Assembly: GCF_030052815.1 (NCBI RefSeq)
Contig: NC_079501.1
Span: 94,984,017 to 95,048,016 of the forward strand
From: Hevea brasiliensis
Lineage: Eukaryota; Streptophyta; Magnoliopsida; Malpighiales; Euphorbiaceae
Length of the DNA: 64,000 nucleotides
Direction: 5' to 3'
The position numbers and the translations under genes are program-made. Under the pieces are notes generated by a model, which had not been told where the DNA came from, did not search any database, and worked only from the letters and a program-made list of their open reading frames with translations. Position 1 is the first letter of the stretch. Every line of letters begins with the position of its first letter. Below, one piece after another: positions 32,911 to 45,830 of the stretch.

Positions 32911-34524
32911 TGATGCACACATTTTGCATAGTCATTTAGGTCTAATTTCATAATCATTTTATTTGGTTATTAGTCATTTTTTTAGCTAATTTCATTAGTT
33001 AATTAGTTAGTTTTCCATAGTTGTCAATTTTGCACTAATTTGTAATTTTTACTTTGTTTTGTAGGAAAAATGGTGTTTTTGAAGGACTAAAGAGAATTTT
33101 GCCATTGAGGAGTGTCTTCTACAGCAAAAAGATGCCAAAAAACAAGTTTTCAAGCTGAAATATGCATTGACCAAACTGTGCATAACTTGCCGCATAAGCT
33201 ATGCAGTTCTGCATAAGGAGGAAGAACACTGCTCGAGAACCGGCGAAATGTGCATAAGGAGACTGCACAGCTTATGCACATTCTCACCTCCCTTATGCAG
33301 ATTCACGAAATTGTGCATAACCTATGCACCAAGTCATGCAGCTTCGCATAAGTAACCCAGAATCAGTGAAATGTGCATAAGGTGATCATAACTTATGCGA
33401 TCCACTTATCTGATCCATAAAGAGTTCATTAATGAGTCGTGAAGATTCCCTTAATGTATTCCTCCTAGAACATACTATTTTAGGGCTCCATGTCAGAAAA
33501 ATGCTATAAATAGTCCCATTTTCTCATTTTAGAGGGGGAGAAAAAGGAGCAAAGGAAGAAAGGAGGAGGCTAAGCAGAATTTGAGGAGTCATTTCACCTT
33601 CCACACCATTTTCAACTAAGATTTGCAGATTTCTTTCTTTCTTTACACTTTTCTACATTTCTAGTGTTTAATTACTTACTTCTTAGCTTAGATTAAAGCT
33701 TTATTTCCATTTAAACTCATCATATCTTGTAAGCATTATGGATAGTGAGTAGTTTACTTTTGATTCTGGAGTAAGGGTTGTAATATTTGAGATATTTTGT
33801 GGATTTTGATTGGGTAATCTATATTTTGTGGTCTTAATGAGTTTTATTCATTTCTTGTATGCTTAATGACATGCTTAATGTAGGATCCCATTGAGTAATG
33901 TTCTTAATCCATGGTTGAAGCACCGAAAGGAGAAGGCCTTGTGATAGATAATCAGGAAATTGGACTTAATTAACTTAGACCTAGAAATAGGCTAAGGATT
34001 AAGAGGATTCATAGATTAATTAAAGAACTTAATGGGTCTTAATTAATTCTAACTCCACGAAAGTAGGATTAGTTTGATTAAGGCACTCTTTGTCTCACTC
34101 GAAAGGGAATTCAAAGGATTTAAGAATTAATCTCCTTAAAACCCATTAGTATCACAAGATTGGATAACCAATTTAAAATCCCAAAATAGCTCGAATATGA
34201 AATCCGAACTCGGAATCGCCTTTTACCATTGTTAATTTCTAATCGAATTTAATCATTTGCCAATTTAAATATTGCCATATTTGAACTTGCTTATTTCTAT
34301 TTGATGCAATTTTAGTTTAATTAATACATTGTTGAATAGAATATTAATTTTGCACATTTAGATTTCACACCCCATTACCCATTAATTCATCATTTTAATC
34401 TCGTAAATACTTCAATTTAGTCAACTTTTATATCGAAAATTCAATCATTAACACAACTCCTCGTGGGATCGATATTTTTCTATACTACTTGTACGACCCG
34501 TGCACTTGCGGTTGGGACGCATCA
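32911..34524 (+). repeat. 5' LTR of Athila
   Basis: 1,614 bp, TG...CA ends. Contains a cluster of TGCATAAG/CTTATGCA motifs (33165-33415), and a likely TATA box in ATGCTATAAATAGTCCC (near 33503). Differences from the 3' LTR are few, clustered at 33230-33440, and mostly single-base indels. Confidence 0.95.
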
Positions 34525-34530
34525 AGTTTT

Positions 34531-34548
34531 TGGCGCCGTTGCCGGGGA
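34531..34548 (+). other. Athila primer binding site, tRNA-Asp type
   Basis: TGGCGCCGTTGCCGGGGA six bases after the LTR end; the classic Athila primer site. Confidence 0.92.
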
Positions 34549-34657
34549 GTTGTTTGTTTAAGATTGAATTCTTGATTATTTTAGTTGTTTTTAGTTTTAT
34601 CTTTGTTATCTTTTCATTTTGTGTTTGTTTGTTCTTTTTCAGGTACTTTAATCTTTT

Positions 34658-36558
34658 ATGAGAAGAGCTAGAAGCTCAAGTGACACAACCTTACTTTTCA
34701 ATCCTGAAATTGAGAAATTTTGCAAGGCCAACAAGAAAGAAACCAGAAAAAGGAAGGAAGCTGAGAGAGAAACCGAAATTGAAGCAAATATGGCTGATGA
34801 AAGATTTAGAATTGGTGTTGGTAATGCTGGAAATGGTCAAAACAATGAAAATGAAGCCCAAGGAGAAGAAGTTGTTAATGCAAACGTGCCTAGGGGAAGT
34901 ATGATGGATCATGCTTTTCCTCGTTTTGATGACTTGAGAGAGAGCATAGCAAGACCAAGGATTGATGCGAATACAAAATGGATTTTGGAGTTCTTCAAAT
35001 GATCCAAAACTCTCAATTTGGAGGACATCCTTCTGAAAATCCACACACACACCTGAAGAAGTTTGCTATGATTTGCGACATGCAAAAACAACCTGGAGTG
35101 TCTGATGATGCAGCAAGATTGAAGCTATTCCCATTCTCTTTGAAAGATAGAGCATTGGATTGGCTTGATTCTTTACCTCACAACTCCATTACAAATTGGG
35201 AGCAACTAACTGATGCATTTCTTGCACAATATTTTCCACCTGGAAAAACTCAAGAGCTGAGGACTCAAATGACATCTTTCAGACCAAGAGAAGATGAAAC
35301 TCTCTATGAATCATGGATGAGATGGAAGGAATTGGAAAGATTATGCCCACATCATGCCATTCCAAAATGGATGATAAATCAGAATTTCTACACAAATGTC
35401 ACTCCTGCAATCAGAGGAATTATTGATGCTCAAACAGGAGGAGAATTCATCATTAAGCATGAAGATGAAGCTTATGAGTTATTAGAGAAAATTGCAAAGA
35501 ATACTCATCTTTGGAGTAGTCCAAGAGGACCAGCTCCAACTCAGAAAAGGCAAGCTGCTGGGATGTATGATCTTGATCCATTCAACATGATTAATGCAAA
35601 GTTTGATGCACTTACAAATGTCCTTGCTAAGAAGATGGAAGATTTGAGTATGTTGGTTAGTTCAACATCATCAGCTGGAAGTTCACAACAAGTGGCTTAT
35701 GCAGAGGAAACTACCAGCTGTGGAGTAGATTATGGAGAACAAGCGGCATATGTTGGTAATTATGGAAACAAGCAAATGGGGAATCCTTATTCTCAAACTT
35801 ATAATCCAAATTGGAGGAATCATCCCAACTTTTCATGGGGCAATCAGCAAAATCAAGTTCAAAATCAGAATTTTCAACCACAACAGCAAAGTCAAGTTCC
35901 ATATCAGCAAAATAGGCAACCATTGCCCAATTTTCAGCAGAAAAATATGAACCCCCCACCAAAACAGCAAGAACGAAATTCCACCACTGAAGCTTTATTG
36001 CAACAGATTCTTGCCAATCAAAATAAGCATGATGAGGAGATGAGAGAGGTGAAAGCAAGGCTGGAACAAATGCAAACACACAACAGAATGCTGGAAAACC
36101 AGATTGCACAACAAGCATCTTCCTCAAGTGCCAAATCTTTTGGAAAGCTTCCAAGTCAACCAGAAAATCCAAGAGAGCATTGTCAAGCTATTACTTTAAG
36201 AAGTGGTAAAGTTATAAATGATGAGAAGAGTGAAAACAGTGAGAAGAGAGAAAATGAGAAAGGAACTGATGAGAGTGGAAAACAAGAGAGTGCAGAAAAA
36301 TGTAAGGAGAAATTTGAAGAAAAAGAAGAGAAGTATATACCTCCTGAGCCCTACAAGCCACAACTTCCCTTTCCTCAAAGATTTCACAAAGCCAAGCTTG
36401 ATAGGCAATTTGGGAAGTTCTTAGAGGTTTTGAAGAAACTTTACATAAATGTGCCTTTTGTTGATGCTCTTTCACAAATGCCCTCTTATGCAAAATTCTT
36501 GAAAGAAATTCTCTCAAATAAGAGAAAACTTGAAGATGATGAAACTGTAGCTTTGTGA
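34658..36558 (+). pseudogene. gag: Athila gag
   Basis: ATG 34658 opens the N-terminus (115 codons), which runs out of frame at about 34979, where a missing T in a short A/T run explains the break. The main part (34978-36558) has the Retrotrans_gag domain: QMIQNSQFGGHPSENPHTHL, LKLFPFSLKDRALDWLDSLP, FLAQYFPPGKTQELRTQM. A Gln/Asn-rich linker follows, then the Athila signature HCQAITLRSGKVI (near 36178) and a conserved PQLPFPQRF. The tail loses frame at 36556. Confidence 0.9.
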
Positions 36559-37034
36559 GGAAGAATGTAGTGCTATCCTCCAGAGGAAACTTCCTCCAAA
36601 GCTTAAGGATCCAGGGAGTTTTTCAATTCCATGCCACATTGGAGAGTCTTGTTCTACAAAAGCTCTATGTGATTTAGGGGCCAGCGTTAGCCTTATGCCC
36701 CTTTCTATCTATGAAAAGCTCAACATGGGAGATCTAAAGCCAACCCACATTTCTCTTGATTGGTGACAGAACAATCAAGTATCTGAAGGGATTTTGGAGA
36801 ATGTGCCTGAAGGTTGGAAAGTTCTATATACCTGTTGACTTTGTCATCTTGGACATGGAGGAAGATTCTAATATTCCAATTATCTTGGGGAGACCCTTTC
36901 TAGCTACAGCAGGAGCATTGATTGATGTGAAAGGAGAAAAGCTTACTCTTAGAGTTGGTGAAGAGCGATTAATTTTCAATATCAATAACACTATGAAAAA
37001 GCATCATTCAAGTCGATACTTGCTTGAGAGTTGA
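36557..37034 (+). pseudogene. pro: Athila protease
   Basis: Frame 2 from 36557 (AILQRKLPPKLKDPGSFSIP), with the active-site motif ALCDLGASVSLMPLSIYEKL near 36663, a break near 36760, then frame 3 to 37034 with FVILDMEEDSNIPIILGRPF. The DLGA active site is usual for Athila. Two frame changes separate it from gag and RT. Confidence 0.82.
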
Positions 37035-37046
37035 TATTATTGATGA

Positions 37047-38250
37047 GTGGTTGAAGAACACTTCAGAAAGAAATATCCAGAAGATCCACTTGAAAATTGT
37101 TTGGTTCATGGAGGAGGCATAGACTATGACAACCCTCATGTAGCTGCATATACTCAACACTTAGAGGGAAGTCCACCATCCATTTCTGCTCCAGTTTTTC
37201 AACTCACACAAAAGGAAAAAGCTGAATTTAAGCAATCATCATTCAAGGAAGAAGATGCACCTAAGGTAGAACTTAAGCAACTTCCTTCTCAGCTCAGGTA
37301 TGAATTTCTTGGCACTAATAACACTTATCCAGTAATTGTAAATGCAAACTTGAGTACTTTAGAGGCTGATAAGTTGTTAAGAGTGTTGAGAAAATTTAGG
37401 AAAGTTTTGGGATACACCATAGATGACATTAAAGGAATAAGCCCACATTTTTGCATGCATAGAATCAGTTTGGAAGAAAATTGTAAACCATCTATTGAAC
37501 ATCAAAGGAGGTTGAACCCAAATATGAAAGAAGTTGTTAAAAAGGAGATTTTGAAGTTGCTTGATGCAGGGATCATATATCCCATCTCAGACAGTACGTG
37601 GGTAAGCCCAGTACATGTTGTCCCAAAGAAGGGTGGAATGACAGTGGTCAAAAATGAAAATAATGAATTAATTCCCACTAGAACGGTGACTAGTTGGCGA
37701 ATGTGCATAGATTACAGAAAATTAAATGTTGCCACTAGAAAAGATCATTTTCCACTTCCCTTCATTGATCAAATGTTGGAAAGACTAGCTAGGCATTCTT
37801 ACTTTTGCTATTTAGATGGATATTCAGGTTTTTTTCAAATCCCTATCCATCCAAATGATCAAGAGAAAACCACTTTTACTTGTCCATATGGAACCTTTGC
37901 TTATAGAAGGATGCCATTTGGGTTGTGTAATGCACCACCACTTTTCAGAGGTGCATGATGGCAATCTTCTCGATTTCATTGAAGACATAATGGAGGTTTT
38001 TATGGACGATTTTTCCATTTATGGATCTTCTTTTGATATATGCTTGGCTAACCTTTCTAAAATTTTGCAGCGATGTGCGAATCGACCTTGTGTTAAATCG
38101 GGAAAAGTGTCATTTCATGGTTCAGAAGGGATAGTGCTTGGACATTTGGTGTCTAACAGAGGAATAGAGGTTGATAAAGCCAAAGTTGAAGTGATAGAGA
38201 AGATGGCTCCTCCTACCAATGTCAAGGGAATTCAAGTTTCCTAGGACACG
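37047..38250 (+). pseudogene. Athila reverse transcriptase
   Basis: First frame 37047-37958 with ISPHFCMHRISLEE, WVSPVHVVPKKGGMTVV, WRMCIDYRKLNVATRKDHFP and RRMPFGLCNAP, then a frame change. The second part (from about 37950) has the catalytic FMDD (VFMDDFSIYGSSFD, near 38002) and GHLVSNRGIEVDKAKVE. Confidence 0.88.
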
Positions 38251-38264
38251 CGGGTTCTCTGACG

Positions 38265-38800
38265 CTTTATTAAGGATTTTTCTAAAATAGCTAAACCTTT
38301 GTCTAATTTGTTAAGTAATGACACACCATTTGAATTTGACCAAGAGTGTTTGGATGCCTTTTGCGAGTTGAAGCAAGCTCTCATCACTGCACCAATCATG
38401 CAACCACCTGATGGAGCCTACCTTTTGAAATTATGTGTGATGCTAGCAACTATGCAATTGGGGCTGTTCTTGGTCAAAGAAAGGACAAAAAGGCTTATGC
38501 TATTTATTTATGCTAGTAGAACACTGGATGAGGCTCAAACAAATTATGCAACAACCGAAAAGGAATTTTTGGCAATTGTCTTTGCATTGGAAAAGTTCGG
38601 ACCTTACATTATTGACTCAAAGGTGGTTATATTTTCAGATCATGCACCATCGGTATTTGCTCCGTAAAAGGAGGCCAAACCGAGGCTCATTAGGTGGATT
38701 CGATGCTACAAGAATTTGATTTGGAGATTAGAGATAAGAAAGGAGCTGAAAATGTAGTTGCTGACAATCTTAGTCGGTTGAAACTGGATGGTGAAGAATT
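38265..38800 (+). pseudogene. Athila RNase H
   Basis: 38299-38667: FDQECLDAFCELKQALITAP, YASRTLDEAQTNYATTEKEF, then VVIFSDHAP. The catalytic first Asp region (CDASNYAIG in relatives) is out of frame near 38430. The tail LQEFDLEIRDKKGAENVVAD runs in the frame from 38694, which continues into integrase. Confidence 0.82.
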
Positions 38801-40187
38801 GGATGAAATCCCTATTGATGAGTTTTTCTTGGATGAACAACTTTTCTCTCTTGTTGCTAAACTACCTTGGTATGCAGATTTTGTGAATTATCTATCTTGT
38901 GGAATATTACCTCTAGGTATGACATGGCAACAAAAGAAAAAGTTCTTGCATGAAGTGAAGTTTTATAGATGGGATGATCCTTTACTCTTTAGGAGATGTT
39001 GTGATGGTCTAATTAGAAGATGTATTCCTGAAGAGGAAATCCAGTATTTTGCATCATTGCCATGCTTCGATTATGGAGGACATTTTGGCATCTCTAAGAC
39101 AACTAGTAAAATTTTGCAAGCTGGTTTCTTTTGGCCAAATCTTTTAAGGATGTGAGGAAATTTGTGTTGGATTGTGATAAATGTCAAAGGAGTGGAAATT
39201 TGTCAAAAGAGATCAAATGCCCTAAATAATATTCTTGAAGTGGAATTATTTGATGTTTGGGGAATAGATTTTATGGGGCCATTCCCTCCTTCATATGGTA
39301 ATAGATACATCTTAGTTGGGGTTGACTATGTGTCAAAGTGGGTGGAAGCTATTGCAACTCCAACTAATGATGCTAGAGTGGTAGTAAAATTTTTGAAAAA
39401 ATTTGTCTTGAGCAGATTTGGAGCTCCTAGGGCTATAATTAGTGATGGGGGTTCCCATTTTTGTAATAAGCAATTTGAGAGCTTAATGAGGAAGTATGGT
39501 GTAGTGCACAAGATAGCTACCCCATACCATCCTCAAACTTCAGGACAAGTTGAAATTTCTAACAGAGAGCTCAAGCATATTTTGGAGAAAACAGTGAACA
39601 ATTCAAGGAAAGATTGGTCTATCAAACTAGATGATGCTTTATAGGCATATAGGATGCCTACAAAACACCTATAGGAACTACTCCCTTTAGGTTGGTGTAT
39701 GGTAAGTCTTGTCATTTACAATGGAGCTAGAACATAGAGCATATTGGGCCATTCGGACCTTGAATTTTGATCTTAAGCAATTTGGTGAGAAAAGGTTGTT
39801 ACAACTTAATGAGCTTGAGGAATTGAGGATGGATGCCTATGAAAGTGCCCGTATTTACAAAGAAAGAACTAAAGTTTGGCATGATAAGCATCGAGGAAAA
39901 ATGAATTCAAAGAAAGTGATTCAGTTTTGTTGTTCAACTCAAGATTGAAATTGTTCCCTGGAAAACTCAAGTCAAGGTGGACTGGTCCATATAGAGTTTC
40001 TAAGGTTTTCCCTTATGGAGCAATAGAAATTTGGAGTGAAAAATCTGGGAATTTTAAGGTCAATGGGCATAGATTGAAGCATTACATAACTGGAGACCCA
40101 ATACTAGGAGCCACTGTTACAAGCTCTCCAATCCCTCACCTCTTTTCAATGAAATTCATGAAAAGTCCACTAAGGACTATATATTAG
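38801..40187 (+). pseudogene. Athila integrase
   Basis: Zinc domain remnant (CFDYGGHFGISKTTSKILQA, GFFWPNLLRM), a break at 39155, then the core 39162-39644: [54 protein letters not shown] stop at 39642 and further breaks follow. The conserved C-terminus [18 protein letters not shown] and VNGHRLKHY lies at 39948-40090, ending at 40187. Confidence 0.88.
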
Positions 40188-42065
40188 CCCTCTTGGGACG
40201 CATGCCAAGTCCTTTTATTTTGCTTTTGTTGATTTACTTTCATTTTCATTTATTTTGTTTTTATCTTTTATCTCCCCAAATTCAATTTTTGACATTGTTA
40301 AATTTTGTCTCTTGTAGATGTAATTCAATGAAGAAGAAGTGGTGAACTATTGGGAAGTAATTCTTAACTTGACAAATTTAGTCCTTCAAAAGAATCGATA
40401 AGCTTTTGCTCCATAATCTGTGCGGGCTGCAATCTAGTTCATGCAGAGGAAAAATAAAATCTGCACAAAAGGGTGTCTGCAGCCAATGACTTGTATTTTT
40501 GATGAGGTTGGATGTATATCAATGGAGAAAGGTTGGTGAAGCTGCTGAAATTGCTATCCGGTTTATGCGAGCAGAACAATAGAATCTGCAGATTACATGT
40601 GTTTTTGGTGAGGTTGGGTGGGTAATTTTCTAATATTTGTGCTTATAATGATATTATGGTGGTAAGTGAGTCATTTTTGCGCTTTGAGCTTCTTTGGGTT
40701 GTAGGATTCAAAGTAGAAATGTTGAATTTTCTTGGCAAATCTTGGAGATTTCATTTCTCATTTGTGGTTTGATGCAACTTTATACTGATTTTTATGGAGT
40801 TTTATGTGCTAAATGTTGATTTGCAGTATTTGAGTCAAAATGGCATAGCTATCAAAGTTCTTTTATGTAGGATCCATTTTTACATGATTATTTTATTAAC
40901 TTTTGATGAATTTTTAATATATTGATTTTTTTTTTGTGAAAATTTCTCATGGTTTGTGCTTCATAGAATTATATTTCATCATTCCAGGGTATCTTTCACA
41001 CTTTCAATCCATGTTCTATTGCATTCTTTATATTGTTAAACTTGAGCATAAGCAACTGCATAGCTTATGCAATCCAGCATGACCAAAATTCTTGCCATTT
41101 TTCACCTTTATTGCATGTGCATAAGGAGAGTGCATAGCTTATGCAACCCTGCATAACCTCATTTTGTCAAAATTCATATCTGTCAAAACTTGCATAAGGT
41201 GAGTGCATGACCTATGCACAATTGCATAACTTCAAATCCTTCATTTTCTCTCTGTAGAAGTTTGCATAAGCAATGTGCATAGCCTATGCATACTGCATAA
41301 CCAAAATTCCACTCCAGTGCTGAAGGTTGCATAAGCAGAGTGCATAACCTATGCATACGCATGACCAAAAACCGGAAAAATCATTCTTCCGAGGATGCAT
41401 AAGGAAGGTGCATAGCCTATGCACCTCTGCATAACCAAGATCTCCAAAAAAATCAATTCAGCCGAAGAGTGCATAAGCAGAGTGCATAGCCTATGCACTC
41501 CTGCATAACCAGAAAACAGAAAACCCCAAAAGTTACCGAGACCTGCATAAGCAATGTGCATAGCCTATGCATACGCATAACAAAATTCCAAAATCCCAAA
41601 AATTGCCGCGAGTGCATAAGCGAGTGCATAGCCTATGCACATCCGCATGACCCAAGCTTCAAAAAACAATTCTGCCGAGAGATGCATAAGGGAGTGCATA
41701 GCTTATGCTCTCCCGCTTGTCTTCGCTCCTCTCCATTTCAGGGTCACCGAAACATGCATAAGGACAGTGCATAACCTATGCACTTGTGCATAAGCACTTT
41801 TCTGAAATATAAATCCTTTTTGAAACACGCACAAGTTATGCATAAATCATTTTTTCCTTATGCAATCTCCTACAACCCGATTCAAATTCATTTTCAGCAA
41901 AGGCCATTCCCACCTCCTCCACTTCCCGACTCTTGAACCCCACGACCGCCCTTCATCCTCCATTTCTTTCCGGCATTCTCGCCATCTCTCTCCCATCTTC
42001 TCCATCAGCGCTCTCATCACGAAACCCTAAATCCCCCTACATTTCCATCTCTATTCCAATCGACC
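40188..42065 (+). other. Athila spacer between pol and the ATHILA ORF
   Basis: No gene seen at 40188-41040; AT-rich with short T runs. From 41045 to 41830 it holds the TGCATA palindrome array (separate entry). The last 200 bases are C-rich and lead into the ORF at 42066. Confidence 0.6.
41045..41830 (+). repeat. TGCATAAG/TGCATAGCCTATGCA repeat array
   Basis: About eleven units, 65-80 bp apart. The typical unit is TGCATAAGCAGAGTGCATAG, then CCTATGCAC, a short gap, TGCATAACC, and a variable AT-rich filler. The core GTGCATAG-C-CTATGCAC is an inverted repeat with a single-base centre. Related clusters lie at 33165-33415, 43925-44150 and 46080-46325. Confidence 0.9.
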
Positions 42066-43728
42066 ATGGATTCCCCTCCACATTCCCGCCCCGCCTCTCC
42101 TCTTGAAGTCACTCCATTGTCTTCGATACATCCCCCTTCCAATCCTCCACCACAAACGACACCACCACCACCTCCATCAACAACATACAAACGCAAAATC
42201 CGATCCAAATCCGTGCGACCCATGTCCTCTGCTCCTCCTCTGTCCAAACGCAAAGACCCACCCACCCCATTTTCGGAGCCACCTCCTAAAAAGCCAAAAG
42301 CTCCAGCCTCTACACCTTCTTCCAGCAAAAGGACAGTTTCAGCAACCCCATTTGTATCAAAGCTACCCTGGCCTCTCCCTGATACAATTCAAAAAAGCTG
42401 CTTTCAAAAGACTCAAAGATAGAAGGGTACAACCTACTAGGTATATATCTGTGATGCTCTACAATCTGGGTTTATTTGATAATGTAGTTGCATTTCTTGA
42501 CGGTATGGGTTGGACAGAATTTGTGCATAAGCAAGAGGTAGTTTATCCAATTCTAGTTTTGGAGTTTATTTCTTCATTCTCTGCTACCCTCAACTTGCAT
42601 GATGTAGACCATAAGCCAATTATGACATTTAGATGCTTGGGGCAAAATAGAGAGTGTCATTGGATCAATTTCATAGCATTTTTGGTTTTGCAATTCTTTG
42701 GGTTCTTTAGAGTACCACATCTTGGAGTAGAGGTAGCCAATAAGGGCATCCGGAATCTGCCCAATTTTGGAGAATCATAACAAACCAACCCCAAACCTTC
42801 TCTGTGGTAGGTCCAAAACATCCCAAATCCTTGACCTGCACTTAGGTTTATTCATAGGTTGATGGCTAGCACCATATTGGGCGAGAGGGACTAGTTACAG
42901 TCGTGGGCAAATCTGAACTTTTATGTTATGGTGTGCATTTCACAAAGTTAAGGTGTCTCAGTTACTTCTTTTGCGAACATGTCTTGCATATTGCCACCAA
43001 ATCCATTGGTGACATTGTTTTGGGTGGACTCATCACCGTCATAGCCAAACATTTTGGCTTTAATCTGTGAGCACTCAATCCCAGCACTTGAGGACACTTC
43101 CTATTTTGATACTGCACACTTAACCAAAACAGGGTTCCATTTATCATATTTTGATGACACTGGCCACCCTGCAGCCGAAACTGAGCCTATTACACAACCA
43201 GAAACCCAACCTTTCACACCAGCCCCACAGCACCCTACTACCCCTACCCCACCCCCTCAGCCTACTCAGGACACTCCAGCTACCTCTGCTCAGCCCATTC
43301 CTCCTACAGCTGAACCTACCTCATCCACAGCACCTCCTCCATTCAACACTAAAGCCTTATTCACCTACCTCGACAGGCTTAGTGATGATATCTACTTTGT
43401 GGATAGGAAGCTTGACAGTGGTCTTGATACACTAAAGGATCGCCATGAGCAACTGTTTGACCTTGTCATGGAAACCAGGGACAAACAGAAAGAACTGAAG
43501 GAAATGGTGAAGCAACTCATGATCTTCCTGGGCATGCCACCCCCACCTCCATCACCTCCTCCTGCACCATCATTTCGACAATGCAGTGACCACCATTATA
43601 GCAACATCCTTGGACAAAGGAAAAACAATAGACATAGATTAGTGTTTAGTTTACTTTTGTTCAATCTTGTAGGACCTTTTCTTTGTAAATATGTTCAAAC
43701 ATTTATACTTTGTTTTGGATTTTGTTGA
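42066..43728 (+). pseudogene. ATHILA-family ORF (envelope-like position)
   Basis: ATG 42066 opens a Pro/Ser-rich basic N-terminus, which loses frame at about 42395; the next frame (to 42780) has the ATHILA family pattern (PF03078): FKRLKDRRVQPTRYIS, LGLFDNVVAFLDGMGWTEFV, LEFISSFSATLNL. Several breaks follow at 42780-43054. The last frame (43054-43728) has LTKTGFHLSYFDDTG, a Pro/Thr-rich stretch, and a short coiled coil (DTLKDRHEQLFDLVMETRDK). Sometimes called envelope-like from its position; no clear membrane anchor is seen here. Confidence 0.8.
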
Positions 43729-45830
43729 TTTGTTCTGAATTAGTTTCTTTTAAATTCTGTTTCCTTTGAAGTTTTATTGAATAGCTATTACATTTGTCTT
43801 CTTTGATTTTTATTGCACTTATTGCCTTTTTGTACATATTTGCCCATACTCTGTCTATATTTCCATACTTTTACTGCTGGTTGTACATTTCCCCTTGCCA
43901 ATTCCCATGCAAGGTTTACGTATACCTCGCATGACTATGAATTTCCTCATGCATAACCTTTGCATAGCTTTGTGCAACCCTTTGCTATACTGCAGAATCG
44001 CATGTGTTGTCTTTCCCTTATGCAAGCGTCTGCATAGCCTATGCCACATCTATTGCCTCTTATGCGACCTTTGCATGGCTTATGCACCTTACCTATGCAC
44101 ATGTTCAGGCGACACTTAACTCCGCATAACCTGTGCAGCTTCTTATGCATCCCTTTACCTTGAATTCTCATACCAGGTAACTTTTTTTTTTTGTTCTTAT
44201 TTTTACAATATTATTTGCTTTGAGTTTTGGATATCTACTATTTGAGACATTGAGGACAATGTCCAATTTTGAGTTTGGGGGTGCACATTTTGATTTTTAG
44301 CTTTATTTTTTACATTTTGAGTATAAGAGCATCTCATCCCATTTCATTTACATATATTGTAAATATTTTACATATACATCCATCCATACATATTCATTAC
44401 ACATTTACACACACATTATACATCACTTAGAAATTGTACAAATTTCATACAAATAGACTTCCTCCATTTAGTTCATGCATTACTCATTTTAGGAATCATA
44501 CACCATGCATTAAAATCTTTTGCCAAATCCCTTGAGTATTGAAAATGTGCCTATGAAAGTGATTTGACTCACCTTTTAGTTGGGTTTGTGGATTGAAAGT
44601 TTCTTAAAAGGTGCAAGGTTTTGAAGTGTCTATCCCTTGCCTATATCTTCTTAGCCAAAAAGCCACCCAACTAGTCATTTGGAGATGGAAGTGTTTAGAG
44701 GGAATTATTGGATATAAGGTAGTCAAATGATGTCTCACCAATCCTAGAACAAATTTTCTAAACCTTTCAAGGCGAAATACTAGCTTGTACTTGAAAAGAG
44801 AGATGATTAGGCATTCATTAATTTAAACCTTCTCATTTTAAACCTTTGGCCCTTTTCCTAACTAAAATTTATCCTTGCAAACCCCTTTGAGCCTTTTTAC
44901 CCCTAATTTTTCTTGAAACCCTTATTATTACCTAGCCAATGAACCAAACACTCCAACCCTTTTCATGAGAATAATTATTTACAATATTAGGTACATAAAA
45001 AAAAAAGGAAGAAAAGAAAAAAAAAATACAATAAAAGGGAGAAGAAATACTTGTCACCTTGTAAAAGTGCTAGTATATGTGCTTTTCACTATTGCCATTC
45101 AAAATGAAAGAAATCCACCCAAAGTATCAAAAGAAATGAGTTTGGGGGTGGCAATTTTAGGGACAATCATCAAAAGAAAATACAAAATACAAGTTAAAGT
45201 ATCAAAATGTCCCTCCATTTTATGTGTTTTGTAAACTATGCTAGCACTTGACAATCCTCATTGTGTATTCTTCTCTCCCATATAAAAAATATATATATAT
45301 ATAATAAAGTGTACCTTATGTTTCAAAATTGAAAATATTCTCATGCTTTGAATCCTTTTTACCTATCTTTCTTCTTAGTCTCATTTTGAACCCCATGGCC
45401 CCACTACATCCCTAAAAAGACCTTTGATCTCTTGATAGTACTTGCTACATTAGTGGAGATAGGAGTAGGGAATTTGCCTATGGGATTGGAAAACTATTCA
45501 TCTATTCATTCAATTCTATCATTCCATGTTGAGATACTTTGGTTATCAATTGTCCTAGAATTCCTTTTGAGCATGACTCTCTCTTTTGATTAGTTGGTTT
45601 GGGGATTTGAATGATAATTGACTTGATGGCTAAGCGGTGAAAGCTTGGATAAGCATTAAATTCTTTGCATTTTGAAGGATGGGTATATGGATTGTTGGTA
45701 TGGCTAAAGGTGTGTTAAGTTACCTTAATGAGTGATTTTCATAACTCTTTGGATAAGGCACCCCTAAAAACTTTGCATCACATTTTAAAGTTTGCTTGAG
45801 GACAAGCAAAAGCTTGAGTTTGGGGGTATT
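43729..45830 (+). other. Athila 3' untranslated tail
   Basis: Non-coding. Contains another TGCATA motif cluster (43925-44150) and three copies of GAGTTTGGGGGT (44271-44282, 45138-45149, 45816-45827); the last abuts the 3' LTR and is the polypurine tract. An A/G-rich run is at 44995-45050 and an (AT)n run at 45290-45303. Confidence 0.75.

Noticed and set aside
41183..41774. Cys/His-rich open frames such as repeated MHRLCTLLM-like peptides
   Set aside because: Produced by translation of the TGCATA array in several frames; not real proteins.
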